64,000 nt of DNA from assembly GCF_024172125.1 (NCBI RefSeq), contig NZ_JAMZEA010000013.1:62001-126000 (forward strand). The letters run 5' to 3'. The translations under genes were made by a program, and so were the position numbers. Of this stretch, positions 27,037 through 36,180 are shown piece after piece (the stretch's first letter is position 1; the number at the start of each line of letters is the position of its first letter). The notes beneath the pieces were generated by a model. The model saw nothing but the letters and a program-made list of their open reading frames with translations, did no database searches and was not told the origin of the DNA. This stretch comes from Actinomadura rupiterrae. GTDB taxonomy: Bacteria; Actinomycetota; Actinomycetes; Streptosporangiales; Streptosporangiaceae.

Positions 27037-27361
27037 CGAGCACGACTGCCGAAATGCCCGAAAACCGCACCTGCCTCGACAAGCGAGTCGCCTCCACCAA
27101 TCGGGAACGAGCCGGCCTCGGCCGGGCGCCGACGGCCGTCCACGTCGGCAGCACCTTGATCGCCCGCCGCGTCCGCCTGTCGCTGGGCAGCCGCGTAGGT
27201 TCCGGACGCCTCAATCCCATCACCCGCCAGCAGGCTGAGCTGGTTCGGATGCGCGCCAGCGGCGACTACACCATTGTTGGGCCAGTGGAGGTCTGCTCTT
27301 TTCGGCGGCGCGCCGCCGGCTTCCGGGCCATGATCCGGTCACAGGGCTCGGGAAGTTCGTC
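27037..27361. other. Intergenic stretch with no convincing gene
   Basis: The rightward frame around 27222-27320 encodes ITRQQAELVRMRASGDYTI, faintly like the C-terminal helix-turn-helix of a serine resolvase, but no catalytic domain is present. It could be a remnant. Nothing else is seen. Confidence 0.3.
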
Positions 27362-27751
27362 ATGACCGACTCGCTGCTTGTGGCTCTGGTCGGTCACGAA
27401 CTGGGGTCTGTGATCTTCGTCCGGGATTACCTCCAGCTGGACTTCGACGGCCCCCGGCTGACGTTGCTGGTGTGGCCGCGGGTGACCGTCGACGCCCAGG
27501 CCCGCGGCCTCGGTGATCACGGCTACCGCGACAGCCTCTGCTCCCTGATCGGTCATCCGGTCCGGGCGGTTGAGGAAGGTTCGGATACCGGAATCGCCGT
27601 CCGGTTCGAGTCCGGTTCCATCGTGGCCAACCCGGAGCCGGACGAGCTCGAAAGTTGCGAGATCGCCATGCTCTCCGGGTTCAGCGACCGGACCGGGTCG
27701 ATGGTGTGGCGCCATGGCGAGTTCCCCTTTGACGGCCCCGGCTGGTCGTGA
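27362..27751 (+). CDS. Hypothetical protein, small beta-rich
   Basis: A 129-residue acidic protein with alternating hydrophobic strands (VIFVRDYLQLDFDG, LTLLVWPRVTV, IAVRFESGSIVANP). Similar small proteins occur in actinomycete accessory regions without known function. It has no signal peptide and its start is ATG. It is convergent with the acetyltransferase gene that follows. No function can be assigned. Confidence 0.6.
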   Translation: MTDSLLVALVGHELGSVIFVRDYLQLDFDGPRLTLLVWPRVTVDAQARGLGDHGYRDSLCSLIGHPVRAVEEGSDTGIAVRFESGSIVANPEPDELESCEIAMLSGFSDRTGSMVWRHGEFPFDGPGWS

Positions 27752-27788
27752 TGCCTCGAAGCCGGGAGGTCTCGGGGCTGGGGTTGGT

Positions 27789-28367
27789 TTAGCGGAGTTG
27801 GTTCCACATGGTGCGGGTCATTTCGTACTCGACTTCGCCTAGGTGCGTGTCTGGGAGCGGCTGGTCGAAGTGGGGGTAGTAGGTGCGCACGTATCGCATG
27901 CCGATGGCCCGCATCACTCCGACGGATCCGGCGTTGGCGGCCATGGTCTGGGCGATCACGCGGCTCTGCCCGACCGTGTCGAAGGCGTGCCGCAGAAGGG
28001 CACGGGACGCCTCACTGGCCAGGCCCTGACGCCAGTAGCGGCGGACGAGCCGGTACCCCAGATCGCAGACGGTCGGATCGTCGGGCTGGTCGGGGCCGTG
28101 CGCCTGCGGCAGCATCATGAGGCCGACGAACTCGCCCTCCTCTCCTTCCTGGGAGAGGTGAGCCGTCCAGAAGCCCAACCCGTCCTGCTTGCCGGCCGCG
28201 GCCATCCGCCGCCGATGGGCGGCGACCACCTCGTCCCTGGTCGGCGTCCTCGCGTCGAGGTAGCGCAGCACCTCCAGGTCGGAGTCGAGGTGGACCTCCA
28301 GGTCGAGATGCCGGTCGGCCAGCGGTACCAGCAGCAGGCGCTCGGTGCGCAAGATCGGTTGAGGCAT
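27789..28367 (-). CDS. GNAT-family N-acetyltransferase
   Basis: A 192-residue protein of the RimJ/RimL-like acetyltransferase group: ILRTERLLLVPL at the start, LGYRLVRRYWRQGLASEAS as the acetyl-CoA-binding motif A, and NAGSVGVMRAIGMRYVRTY as motif B. It transfers an acetyl group from acetyl-CoA to an amine, possibly a protein N-terminus or an antibiotic. The ATG at 28367 fits the family start. Confidence 0.9.
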   Translation of the reverse strand: MPQPILRTERLLLVPLADRHLDLEVHLDSDLEVLRYLDARTPTRDEVVAAHRRRMAAAGKQDGLGFWTAHLSQEGEEGEFVGLMMLPQAHGPDQPDDPTVCDLGYRLVRRYWRQGLASEASRALLRHAFDTVGQSRVIAQTMAANAGSVGVMRAIGMRYVRTYYPHFDQPLPDTHLGEVEYEMTRTMWNQLR

Positions 28368-28474
28368 GCGGCAACCGTTGCATGCCGGCATCGGTGAGGC
28401 GACCTGGTTTCTCCCGACGCCCGGGGTGTCGAATGGCACGGATGATCGGGGTTCGTTGGACGAACTCTCGCCGG

Positions 28475-29596
28475 TCACTTGGCGCTGCTGCTGCGGAGGT
28501 CGTGCGCGGCGCCGGGTGCGGCGAACTCCAGCAGTCGGGCGCCTTCGGCCTCGACCTCGGCGCGCTCGGTGCGGGTCAGCGGCCGGAACGGGTCGATCTC
28601 CAGGGTCGCCGACGCTTTGCCCGGTTGGAGCTTCCAGGCGCCCGCCACCTGGCCGTCCACCAAGAAGGTGGCGCGCATGCCGTTGCCTGTCATGACCCGT
28701 TTGCGGGCCTCGTCCGAGATCACGCGGGTGCGGTCGGCGTGGGAGGCCAGCAGGTTGTCGTATTCGGGCAGGAAGCGGACCGGCGCGCGGACGTCGGCGC
28801 CGAGACGCGGCGCGTCCGGCAGGTCGAACAGCTCCGCCCCGTCCTCGTCGCGGAAGACCGCCAGTTGCGGCCGCAGCCTCTCCAGGACGGGACGCAGCCG
28901 GGTTCGTCCGGCCCAGGTCTGCAGGTCGGCGACCGAGGCCGGGCCGAACGCGGCGAGGTAGCGCAGCACGATGTGTTCGGAGTCAGCGGCGGGGGCGGGC
29001 TCGGCCCCGGTCCAGGCAGCCGCCGTCGCGTACCGGTTGGTACCGCCGACGCCCCAGACGGCGCGTGGCGGCACCTGGACCAGCGGCACCAGGTTGCGCA
29101 CGACGGTGGCGAGCGCGCGCGGCTCGTGCTCGGGCCACCGCTCGTGCAGCGCCGCCCTGAGCTCCTTGGGGGTGAGGTGCCGTGCGTCGAGCAGCGCCCG
29201 GCCCGACTCCGCCACGGCCGCCCGGTCCACACCGTTCAGGGCCGTCCTGAACGCGGTGTCCAGCTCACGGTCGAGCGCGGGCTGCGCCCATGGCCGCAAC
29301 GAGCGGTAGTCCGCCGGGGTGACCAGGTGGACGGTGCTGCGCATCAGCGCGACCCGCACCAGGCGGCGCTCGGTCAGCGCGCCCGCCAGGTCGTCGGTGC
29401 CGAACGTCCGCAACCTGCTCCAGAGCCCGAAGTAGGGCGCGTACGGCGCCTGCGCCTGCATGCCGACCAGCCAGGCGACCGCCTCCTCGGCGGTCGCGTC
29501 GGACCGTTCCAGCAGCCACTGCCGGGCCAGCAGGGCTCTTCCCAACTCCCGTCGCCCCAGCTCTTGTGCCACCCGTGCCGTCCTCTCCGTCCGCAC
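28475..29596 (-). CDS. AlkZ-type DNA glycosylase (winged-helix domain protein)
   Basis: A 373-residue protein from the proposed GTG at 29596. GMQAQAPYAPYFGLWSRL near residues 44-61 contains the QxQ motif used by AlkZ/YcaQ glycosylases. AALHERWPEHEPRAL and LPEYDNLLASHADRTRVI match conserved parts of the winged-helix fold. Some members unhook DNA crosslinks and protect producers of genotoxic metabolites; others repair alkylated bases. The frame is open upstream to 29668 but would overlap the preceding NmrA-like gene. Confidence 0.82.
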   Translation of the reverse strand: MRTERTARVAQELGRRELGRALLARQWLLERSDATAEEAVAWLVGMQAQAPYAPYFGLWSRLRTFGTDDLAGALTERRLVRVALMRSTVHLVTPADYRSLRPWAQPALDRELDTAFRTALNGVDRAAVAESGRALLDARHLTPKELRAALHERWPEHEPRALATVVRNLVPLVQVPPRAVWGVGGTNRYATAAAWTGAEPAPAADSEHIVLRYLAAFGPASVADLQTWAGRTRLRPVLERLRPQLAVFRDEDGAELFDLPDAPRLGADVRAPVRFLPEYDNLLASHADRTRVISDEARKRVMTGNGMRATFLVDGQVAGAWKLQPGKASATLEIDPFRPLTRTERAEVEAEGARLLEFAAPGAAHDLRSSSAK

Positions 29597-29631
29597 GGCT
29601 GGGACGGCCGATGCCGCCCCAGCCTCGTTGA

Positions 29632-30474
29632 TCAGCCGCTGAAGTCGGCCCGGTGATCCGCGGCCCACTGAGCGTAGGTCCGCGCGGGATGCCCGGTGAT
29701 CTGCTCGATGACGTCGTTGACCTGCGCGGGCTTGCCGACCGCCTGCGCCATGAGCGCGAACAGCGCGGCCAGGAACTCGGGGTCCATGAACCCGCTCATC
29801 TGCTCCAGCACGGGCTCCGGGTCGAGGTCCTCGACGGTGAGCGGGCGCCCCAGCGTCTCGCCGAGGATGCGGACCTGCTGCGCCTGGGTCAGCGACTCGG
29901 GGCCGGTCAGGTCGTAGGCCCGCCCCGCGTGCCCGCCGCCGACCAGGACCCGCGCGGCCACTTCGGCGACGTCGCGCTCGTGCACGGCGCCGAAGGCCGC
30001 TTCGGTGTACGGGGCGCGAATGACGTCACCGCCCTGCAACTGCATCGCGAACGTCAACGAGTTGATGGCGGGGAACAGCAGCCGCAGGAACGTCCACTCC
30101 ATTCCGGACGCCTCGACGGCCCGCTCCACATCGCGGTGGTACTGGGCGATCACGTCAGGCTGCCGCTCGGCACCCGGGACGACCGCCCCCGAGGACAAGA
30201 ACACCAACCGCCGCACCCCCGCCTGGCCCGCGGCCGCCAGCAGTGGCTCAACGTCCATCCCGTACTGCAGAACCAGGAAGGCGGCCTCGACGCCGTCCAA
30301 CGCCGCCGGCAGCGTCTCGGGCTCGGTCAGATCAGCCCGGACGACATCGACCTCCGGCGGGAGCCCGGCCCGCTCCGGCGTACGGGTCAGCGCCCGCACC
30401 GGGGCACCCGCGGCGACCAACTCCTCTACCGCCTGACGTCCGAAGTGGGCCGTGGCACCGATGACGAGGTACAT
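29632..30474 (-). CDS. NmrA-like NAD(P)-binding protein
   Basis: A 280-residue atypical SDR. GATAHFGRQAVEELVAAG near residue 6 is the dinucleotide-binding loop, slightly off the GxxGxxG pattern. LVFLSSGAVVPG follows and ITGHPARTYAQWAADH ends the protein as in QOR2/NmrA proteins. It may act as a quinone reductase or redox sensor. It has an inverted repeat in its upstream region and precedes the AlkZ-type gene on the same strand. Confidence 0.88.
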   Translation of the reverse strand: MYLVIGATAHFGRQAVEELVAAGAPVRALTRTPERAGLPPEVDVVRADLTEPETLPAALDGVEAAFLVLQYGMDVEPLLAAAGQAGVRRLVFLSSGAVVPGAERQPDVIAQYHRDVERAVEASGMEWTFLRLLFPAINSLTFAMQLQGGDVIRAPYTEAAFGAVHERDVAEVAARVLVGGGHAGRAYDLTGPESLTQAQQVRILGETLGRPLTVEDLDPEPVLEQMSGFMDPEFLAALFALMAQAVGKPAQVNDVIEQITGHPARTYAQWAADHRADFSG

Positions 30475-31027
30475 GGAAGATCCTTTCGAGCGAATACACG
30501 GGGTCTGAGGAAGTCCGCCGACGGTGTCGGGCTCAACCCGACCCTCCTAGGGCGAGACCAGCAGCCCGCCGCCGTTGCCGACCGCACCGCGCCAGTCCCA
30601 CCCGCGCCAGCGCACCAGCTCGACCCTGGTCAAGCTCGATCCGAAGCGGGCCGATCGTGCGGTCGTTCCTCATGACCATCAAGGTAGAAGCCCTTTAGGC
30701 AAGCTTCGTTCCTAATAGGCGGCCCGACTTCAAGGAATGTCGAAACCTCGGCGCGGCTGGACGCGGTCTGGTCCGTGGCCCGGGCCCGCTGGCTGTGGAG
30801 GCCGTCCCGCGTAACTCATGCGCGCGTGCGACCTGCTCGCGGCGTCGATTGGGGTCATGTGCCGGTGATGACGGTGCCGTCCTGGCTGGTCAGTCCGGGG
30901 GGCGGGACAATCCAGGGGGCTGGGGACCAGGTAGGCCCAGGTGAGCACGGCGGTGGGGGTGGTGGGTTCACTTGGGCCGGCCCGACGCGTGCCCGGCCGT
31001 CCGGAGGGCTCCGTCGATGTCGGCGAG
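30475..31027. other. 553-base intergenic region
   Basis: It holds the NmrA-like promoter region, an inverted repeat at 30695 and a G-rich stretch before the broken Fic gene. I see no gene or RNA in it. Confidence 0.5.
30695..30715. promoter_or_regulatory. Inverted repeat upstream of the NmrA-like gene
   Basis: TTAGG-N11-CCTAA lies about 220 bases before the NmrA-like start in an AT-richer patch. The spacing is like sites bound by winged-helix repressors such as HxlR types, but no such gene is present in the window. Confidence 0.35.
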
Positions 31028-31828
31028 ATGAGCAACTGGGGCAAGCGGGGCGCTCTCTGGGCGGACGCGATGTCGCATGCGCTCGCCGAGCGGTACGGCC
31101 GATGGGCGCTGGGCTGGCGGTGGGCCCATGACGAGGGCGACTTCGACGGAGGCCCCGTCGGTGCGTGGTGCTGCCCACGGCACTCGATCACCACCCAGCG
31201 GGAGACGCTCGCCCGCGTGGTCGAAGCGCTGTGCGAGTGGCGCGCCTGGCTGGAACGCGTCGCCGGCTGGTTCGAGGCTTACCAGTTGGATCCGCCCGCG
31301 GTCGCTGATAGCGGATTGTGTGGGAGCGGGCCGCCCGGAACCTGATCTGGCAGGTCGTTGACCGCACCGGCCACGGCAGCGGCTGGCACCGGCACTGCGC
31401 GCAGGTGCTCACCTGGTTCCTGTCCCGCTGGCAGGTGCCGGCGGACTTCGCGCAGGCGCTGGTCGGCGAGGCGGTCGGTGGGCGGTTCCACAGCTGGATC
31501 AGCCCCGACACGGTGTTGGTGGACGACATCGCCGAACGGCTCGCCCAATCCCTCCCACTGGACGACACCAGTCGTCCCGCGGGTTCCCCTGCCCGCCCGC
31601 GCAGCACGGGCCTATCTCGACGTGTGCTTCTTCCACCCCTTCGACGACGGCAATGCCCGCGCGGCCTTCCTCGCGCTCGTCTTCGTCCTCGCCCGCGAAG
31701 GCATCACGCTCGACAACGTCAGCCTGCTGCGACGCGTGAGCTTCCAGGCGGACGCCCCGGAAGACCCGCTGATCCTCGCCCGGTACATCAACCTCCACCT
31801 CGCCGAGACCCGACGCAGGTCCTCGTGA
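31028..31828 (+). pseudogene. Fic-domain protein gene broken by two frameshifts
   Basis: Three reading segments join to one protein. The frame from the ATG at 31028 runs to about 31309, the frame WERAARNLIWQ runs to about 31569, and the frame with AYLDVCFFHPFDDGNARAAF runs to 31828. The Fic motif keeps the catalytic His and GN but has Ala for the second Gly and Phe for the final Arg. Intact Fic enzymes transfer AMP or other phosphate-linked groups to proteins. The shifts lie near 31310 and 31570. The gene is either decayed or affected by sequence errors. Confidence 0.75.
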
Positions 31829-32135
31829 CCGGAGGTCGGGAAGGGAACCGAGCAGGAACCTTGCCGTCGCCGGTGTCAGGGAGCGGCTGGCGTCCATCTC
31901 TGCCGACGGGGTCGAGGCGATGGGAGGGGGTGATGGGGCGTGGGAGTCGTCGCAGGTGTGGCTGGTCTTCAGCTGCTGGTGGTACGCACAGCGCTGCCGG
32001 AATCCAACTGGCGTGTCCCCGTGTGGTCACGGGTGTCCACATGTTGCCCGCGCGCTTGCTCTGCCTCGGTGTTCGGGCTGAAGTGAAGGCGGCGACGCTG
32101 CCGAAGCGTCCTCGACCCTCGAAGGGGAGGGCATC
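31829..32135. other. 307-base intergenic region
   Basis: Codon-bias signals are weak in all frames and no motif is recognised. GGGGAGG at its right end is the ribosome site of the next gene. Confidence 0.5.
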
Positions 32136-32645
32136 GTGCCCACGGCGATCAGCGAGAAGGAACTGCTCGACGACCTGAACGGTTGGTACCAGGCCGAAGC
32201 CCCTCTCATCGACAAGGCGTGCAACCTCAAGGGCGGCGGCTGGGAGCAGTGGGCCATCGTCCAGTTCCTGTTCTGGCAGACCGCGCATCGCGGCGCGCAG
32301 GCCCCGAGCTACCAGCGCGAGTACATCGCGCCGCCGTTCCCGGAGCGGGCGTTCGACATCGCCTACAACATGCCCAAGGACGTCCTGGTCGACAGCCACC
32401 ACCCGCTGATCCTGACGCAGTGGAAGGCGCTCAGGGACGGCAACGCGGCGAGCATGGGCGCCCAAACCGACATCGGGACGCTCCAAGAGGTCCGCCGGGT
32501 CCTCGGCAAGACCGTCCAGATCTACCCCATGCTGGTGATCCTGAGCCCGCAGGAGGTGGGCTTCCCGGGGCGTGGCGTGGTCGGCCCGCTGAGCGCGGGC
32601 GGGGTCCGCCTGTACGTCTCCAGCTCCGGGACGTTCCCCGGCTGA
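32136..32645 (+). CDS. Hypothetical protein
   Basis: A 169-residue cytoplasmic protein starting at GTG with GGGGAGG just before it. It contains LNGWYQAEAPLIDKACNLKG and LYVSSSGTFPG and has no recognised domain, signal peptide or membrane helix. The clear ribosome site and normal third-position bias make it a real gene. Position next to broken genes suggests an accessory island. Function unknown. Confidence 0.65.
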   Translation: MPTAISEKELLDDLNGWYQAEAPLIDKACNLKGGGWEQWAIVQFLFWQTAHRGAQAPSYQREYIAPPFPERAFDIAYNMPKDVLVDSHHPLILTQWKALRDGNAASMGAQTDIGTLQEVRRVLGKTVQIYPMLVILSPQEVGFPGRGVVGPLSAGGVRLYVSSSGTFPG

Positions 32646-32675
32646 CTCATCCTTGAGAACGGGACGCGGCCGGGG

Positions 32676-32823
32676 GGCGCGTCCCAAGCGTCGGTCGCGA
32701 AGCCGAGGACGAGTCCGGCGAGGACGCCCCAGGTCGTGAGGGTTTCATGGCGGCGGCATCGCCGATGGCCAGGCCCTTGGCGAAGTTGTGCGGGCCGATC
32801 CCGATGGCGGTGAGCATGGCAAG
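32676..32823 (-). pseudogene. ZIP metal transporter remnant
   Basis: Two short pieces in different frames match the C-terminal part of ZIP transporters. LTAIGIGPHNFAKGLAIGD contains the HNF..G metal-site motif, and TWGVLAGLVLGFATDAWDA resembles the last membrane helix. The sequence between them and the N-terminal helices are gone. Confidence 0.6.
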
Positions 32824-32932
32824 CCGCTGGACGGCATCTCCGTCGCGTGCCGAACATCGAGAGATCGGCTCCGGGGTTTGACAGACGTGATCGTATTTTA
32901 GAGACTCGCGGGCATCTGCGACGGAGGTGCCG

Positions 32933-33820
32933 ATGTCCTCTCCCGCCCTGCCCGAATCGTTGACCGGTGTCGGTGTCACGGCGATCGGTATGGCGATGAT
33001 CCGGGCACGGGAGACCGCCCGGCCCGATCATCTGTACCAAGACCCCTATGCCCAAGCGTTCGTGGCAGCGGCAGAGCGGGAGTTCCAGGACTCCTCGGCG
33101 GACGCGGCGGACGTCTGGGCCACGGTCGGGCGACTGGTCGAAGTCTTCTACCAGGGACGTACCGTCGGTGTGCGGATGGGCGACGATTCCCTGCGAGAAG
33201 CGGTCGCCGCCGGCCGCAAGCAGATCGTCATGCTCGGCGCGGGCCTGGACACGCACGCCTTCCGGCTGGCGCTGCCGTCCTCGGTCCACCTGATCGAACT
33301 CGACGTGCCCGAGCTGTTCGCCTTCAAGGAACGCGTCCTGGCCGACGAACACGCCACCCCGACCTGCCGGCGCAGCGTCGTGCCGGCCGACCTGCGCGGC
33401 GACTGGTCCGCACCGCTGCTCGAAGCCGGTTTCCAGCCGCAGATGCCGACCCAGTGGGTCGATGCGGGCGTGCTGGCCTACCTGCTCCGCGAGCAGGCCT
33501 GGCAGGTCGCCGACACCATCACCGCCCTGTCCGCGCCCGACAGCCGCTTCGGTTTCGGGTACATCCCGTTGGACGCGATGGCCCGGCGGGTCCAGCCTGT
33601 CCCCGGAGCCGCGCGCATCATGCCCGGTATGACCACCCAGGCGGCCGAACAGGAACGCGGCCTGGGCCCCGACGCCCCGGAGCGGCTGGAGCAGACCGGC
33701 TGGAGCACCGAGTTCCGCGAACTCGCACCCATCGCGGCCTCTTACGGCAGGCCGCTGGCCAACCCGTCCGGCGGCGGATCGATCATCGCCACACGCCAAC
33801 AGGACGCAGGCGCAGGGTGA
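32933..33820 (+). CDS. Class I SAM-dependent methyltransferase (TIGR00027/LCM type)
   Basis: A 295-residue protein. ARETARPDHLYQDPYA at the N-terminus and MLGAGLDTHAFRL as the SAM-binding motif are signatures of the actinobacterial leucine carboxyl methyltransferase-like family. WVDAGVLAYL follows as in the family. Related proteins are abundant in mycobacteria; their substrates are mostly unknown, with O-methylation proposed. GACGGAGG precedes the ATG. Confidence 0.9.
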   Translation: MSSPALPESLTGVGVTAIGMAMIRARETARPDHLYQDPYAQAFVAAAEREFQDSSADAADVWATVGRLVEVFYQGRTVGVRMGDDSLREAVAAGRKQIVMLGAGLDTHAFRLALPSSVHLIELDVPELFAFKERVLADEHATPTCRRSVVPADLRGDWSAPLLEAGFQPQMPTQWVDAGVLAYLLREQAWQVADTITALSAPDSRFGFGYIPLDAMARRVQPVPGAARIMPGMTTQAAEQERGLGPDAPERLEQTGWSTEFRELAPIAASYGRPLANPSGGGSIIATRQQDAGAG

Positions 33821-33850
33821 GAGCTGCCGGTGGCCGCACCGGGCTTCTTG

Positions 33851-34738
33851 TCAGGCCTTCGACGTGAAGTAGTGGCCTTGGTCCAGGTCGTCGAGGAGTC
33901 CTGGACGGGTGGGCTTCCAGCCGAGCAGCTCGTGGGTCAGAGCGCTGGAGGCGGGCTGGTCGGTGGCCAGCAGGGCGCCGAGGAAGCCGAAGTCCTCGGC
34001 CGGTTCAGGACGTGTGGGCAGGTCGAGGTGCCGCCCGATGGTCGCGGCGATGTCGCGGGTGGGGACGCCTTCGTCGCCGACGGCGTGCAGGACCGATCCC
34101 GCAGGGGCGTCTTCGAGGGCGAGGCGGTACAGGTGCGCGGCGTCCAGGACGTGGACGGCGGGCCAGCGGCTGGTGCCGTCGCCGACGTAGCCGGAGACGC
34201 CCTTGTCGCGGGCGATGCCGATCAGCTGGGCGATGAAGCCGTGGTCGCCCTCACCGTGGACCGAGCGGGGTAGCCGCACCACTGACGGGCGAACCCCGCG
34301 CGCCGCGGTGGCGAGGGCGGTCCGGGCGTTGGCGTCGCGGCCGGCCGCCGGGCTGCCGGGCTGCGCCTGGTCGTTCTCGGTGGCGACGCGTCCGGGGACG
34401 GCCGGGGTCCCGGCGGTGACCACCAGCGGTTTGCCGGAGCCCTCCAGCGCCGCGCCCAGAGCCTCGATGGCCCGGGCGTCGGTCTGGACGGCTTGGTCGA
34501 ACTTGGTGAAGTCGTGGACGAACGCCAGGTGGATCACCCCGTCGGAGTCGGCGGCGCTTTCGCGCAGGACGTCCAGATCGTCCAGTCCGCCGCGGACCAC
34601 CTCGGCTCCGGCCGCGGTGAGGGCGGCGGCCGAGTGGTCCGAGTGGCCCAGGCCGAGGACGTGATGGCCTGCGTCGATGAGTTCGGGGACGACGGCCGAG
34701 CCGACCCAGCCCGACGCTCCCGTGACGAACACCCGCAT
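33851..34738 (-). CDS. NAD-dependent epimerase/dehydratase-family protein
   Basis: A 295-residue extended SDR. TGASGWVGSAVVPELIDAGH at about 6-25 is the NAD(P)-binding loop, and HLAFVHDF follows. The usual YxxxK is not evident, as in the atypical SDR5 group. GGGAGG stands before the ATG. It is divergent from the TetR gene at 34851, with inverted repeats between. The substrate is unknown. Confidence 0.88.
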   Translation of the reverse strand: MRVFVTGASGWVGSAVVPELIDAGHHVLGLGHSDHSAAALTAAGAEVVRGGLDDLDVLRESAADSDGVIHLAFVHDFTKFDQAVQTDARAIEALGAALEGSGKPLVVTAGTPAVPGRVATENDQAQPGSPAAGRDANARTALATAARGVRPSVVRLPRSVHGEGDHGFIAQLIGIARDKGVSGYVGDGTSRWPAVHVLDAAHLYRLALEDAPAGSVLHAVGDEGVPTRDIAATIGRHLDLPTRPEPAEDFGFLGALLATDQPASSALTHELLGWKPTRPGLLDDLDQGHYFTSKA

Positions 34739-34753
34739 CGCAACCTCCCGGAT

Positions 34754-34807
34754 AGTGATGACACTCGATGACATCACTATAGCCCGTCATGACACTAGGT
34801 GTCGTCA
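34754..34807. promoter_or_regulatory. Two inverted repeats between epimerase and TetR genes
   Basis: AGTGATG-N11-CATCACT (34754-34778) is perfect. ATGACAC-TAG-GTGTCGT (34789-34805) has one mismatch. Both share the TGAC/GTCA core, and they lie in the shared divergent promoter region. Confidence 0.65.
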
Positions 34808-34850
34808 CCGTAGAATCAAGGACCGGACAAACATCGTGGGGAGGCGGGCA

Positions 34851-35420
34851 GTGGGCCGCTGGGAACCGGACGCGCGCGGCCGCCTGGAGCAGGCGGCGCT
34901 GGTGCTGTATGCCGAGCGCGGGTTCGACCAGACCACGGTGGAGGACATCGCGGTCCGGGCCGGGCTGACCAAGCGGACCTTCTTCCGCCACTACGCCGAC
35001 AAGCGCGATGTCCTGTTCGCGGGCGCGGGCGTCCTCCAGGAACGCGTGCTGGACGCCGTGACCGGTGCGCCCCGGACGTCCAGCGCCATCGGCGCGGTCG
35101 CCGCGGGCCTGGAAGCCGCCGCAGGGCTGCTGCAGGACCGCCACGAGGAGGCCAGCGCACGCCAGGCCGTCATCGAGGCCAATCCCGAGCTGCGGGAACG
35201 CGAGCTGGTCAAGCTGGCGGACCTTGCGCGGACGGTCGCGGAGGCGCTGCGGACGCGCGGCGTTCCGGACCGGACCGCGACCTTGGCCGCCGAGGCGGGG
35301 ATCGCCGCCTTCAAGGTCGCTTTCACCGGCTGGATCGGCCAATCCCCGCCGCCCGACCTGGCGCCGCTCATCCACGAAGCACTCGATGACCTGAAGTCCG
35401 CCGTCTCAGACGTGCGCTAA
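34851..35420 (+). CDS. TetR/AcrR-family regulator
   Basis: A 189-residue protein starting at GTG with GGGGAGG upstream. IAVRAGLTKRTFFRHYADKRDV at about 34-55 is the recognition region. It is divergent from the epimerase-like gene, with inverted repeats between the two, so it probably represses that gene. The ligand is unknown. Confidence 0.9.
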   Translation: MGRWEPDARGRLEQAALVLYAERGFDQTTVEDIAVRAGLTKRTFFRHYADKRDVLFAGAGVLQERVLDAVTGAPRTSSAIGAVAAGLEAAAGLLQDRHEEASARQAVIEANPELRERELVKLADLARTVAEALRTRGVPDRTATLAAEAGIAAFKVAFTGWIGQSPPPDLAPLIHEALDDLKSAVSDVR

Positions 35421-35458
35421 CGCCCGTTCAACTCCTGGAGCTGAGCGCCCGGCAAGGT

Positions 35459-35578
35459 CCGGAGACGTTGTAGATGGTGGTGATGTGGGCGGGGTCGCGG
35501 CCTGCGGCGGCGGCCTCCTCGTCCAGCAGCGGGCGTGATTCGGCGACGCGCTCGCTGCGCCAGTCGGCGAGGTGGCAG
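35459..35578 (-). pseudogene. Luciferase-like (LLM-class) flavin oxidoreductase remnant
   Basis: A 40-codon stretch encodes DEEAAAAGRDPAHITTIYN followed by VSG, preceded by HLADWRSERV. This matches the late helix/strand region of F420- or FMN-dependent luciferase-like enzymes. Both flanks lose similarity at once, so only a fragment remains, trapped between two TetR genes. Confidence 0.55.
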
Positions 35579-35589
35579 GGCCCGGTGGC

Positions 35590-36159
35590 TCAGCGCATCA
35601 AGGGCAGGACGATCGTGTCGACGATCTCTTCGAGGACGTGGTCGGGCGCGGGGGCGAAGGTCGTGAGGATCTCGTGGCGCAGCAGGTCGAAGGGCAGGGT
35701 CTTGATGCGCTCGGTGAGCCGTTCCGGTCGGATCTCGCCGCGGTCGACGGCGCGGGCGTAGAGCGCGTCGAGGGCCTCCTTGCGCCCGGTCACCGCGGGG
35801 TCGAACAGGTCACCGGGACCGGCCCCGGTCTCCTGGCGGTAGTCGGCCAGGTGCGCGTTCATGACGATGACCAGGGGGACGCGGGTGGCGTTGATCTCCC
35901 GCATCAGGGCGAGCAGGTCGCCGCGCAGGCTCCCGGTGTCGGGCACCGTCAGGATGTTCTCCCGGGCGACGTGGACGATCGCCGCCCTGACCAGCGCGTC
36001 GCGGTCGGGCCAGCGCCGGTACAGGACCGGAGGGCTGGTGCCCGCGCGCTTGACGACGGCGTCCATGGTGAAGCGGGCGTACCCGCCTTCGGCGAGCTCC
36101 TGCCAGGCCGCGTCCAGCAGCGCCTTCTCCAGTGCCGCGCCGCGGCGTCGTTCGGCCAT
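35590..36159 (-). CDS. TetR/AcrR-family regulator
   Basis: A 189-residue protein. VVKRAGTSPPVLYRRWPDRDAL at about 35-56 is the recognition region, with a TetR_C_16-like C-terminal domain. It is divergent from a DHA2-type exporter gene at 36255 with perfect inverted repeats in between. This is a classic repressor/efflux-pump arrangement. Confidence 0.9.
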   Translation of the reverse strand: MAERRRGAALEKALLDAAWQELAEGGYARFTMDAVVKRAGTSPPVLYRRWPDRDALVRAAIVHVARENILTVPDTGSLRGDLLALMREINATRVPLVIVMNAHLADYRQETGAGPGDLFDPAVTGRKEALDALYARAVDRGEIRPERLTERIKTLPFDLLRHEILTTFAPAPDHVLEEIVDTIVLPLMR

Positions 36160-36180
36160 GCGTCCCCCGGATCCACTCTA

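Noticed and set aside
27054..27365. Small rightward frame of 103 codons
   Set aside because: Atypical content and no clear ribosome site. The weak resolvase-like tail is too short to call a gene.
30730..31194. Leftward 154-codon frame in the 30.7-31.2 kb gap
   Set aside because: Pro/Arg/Ser-rich shadow composition; the Fic gene runs on the opposite strand there.
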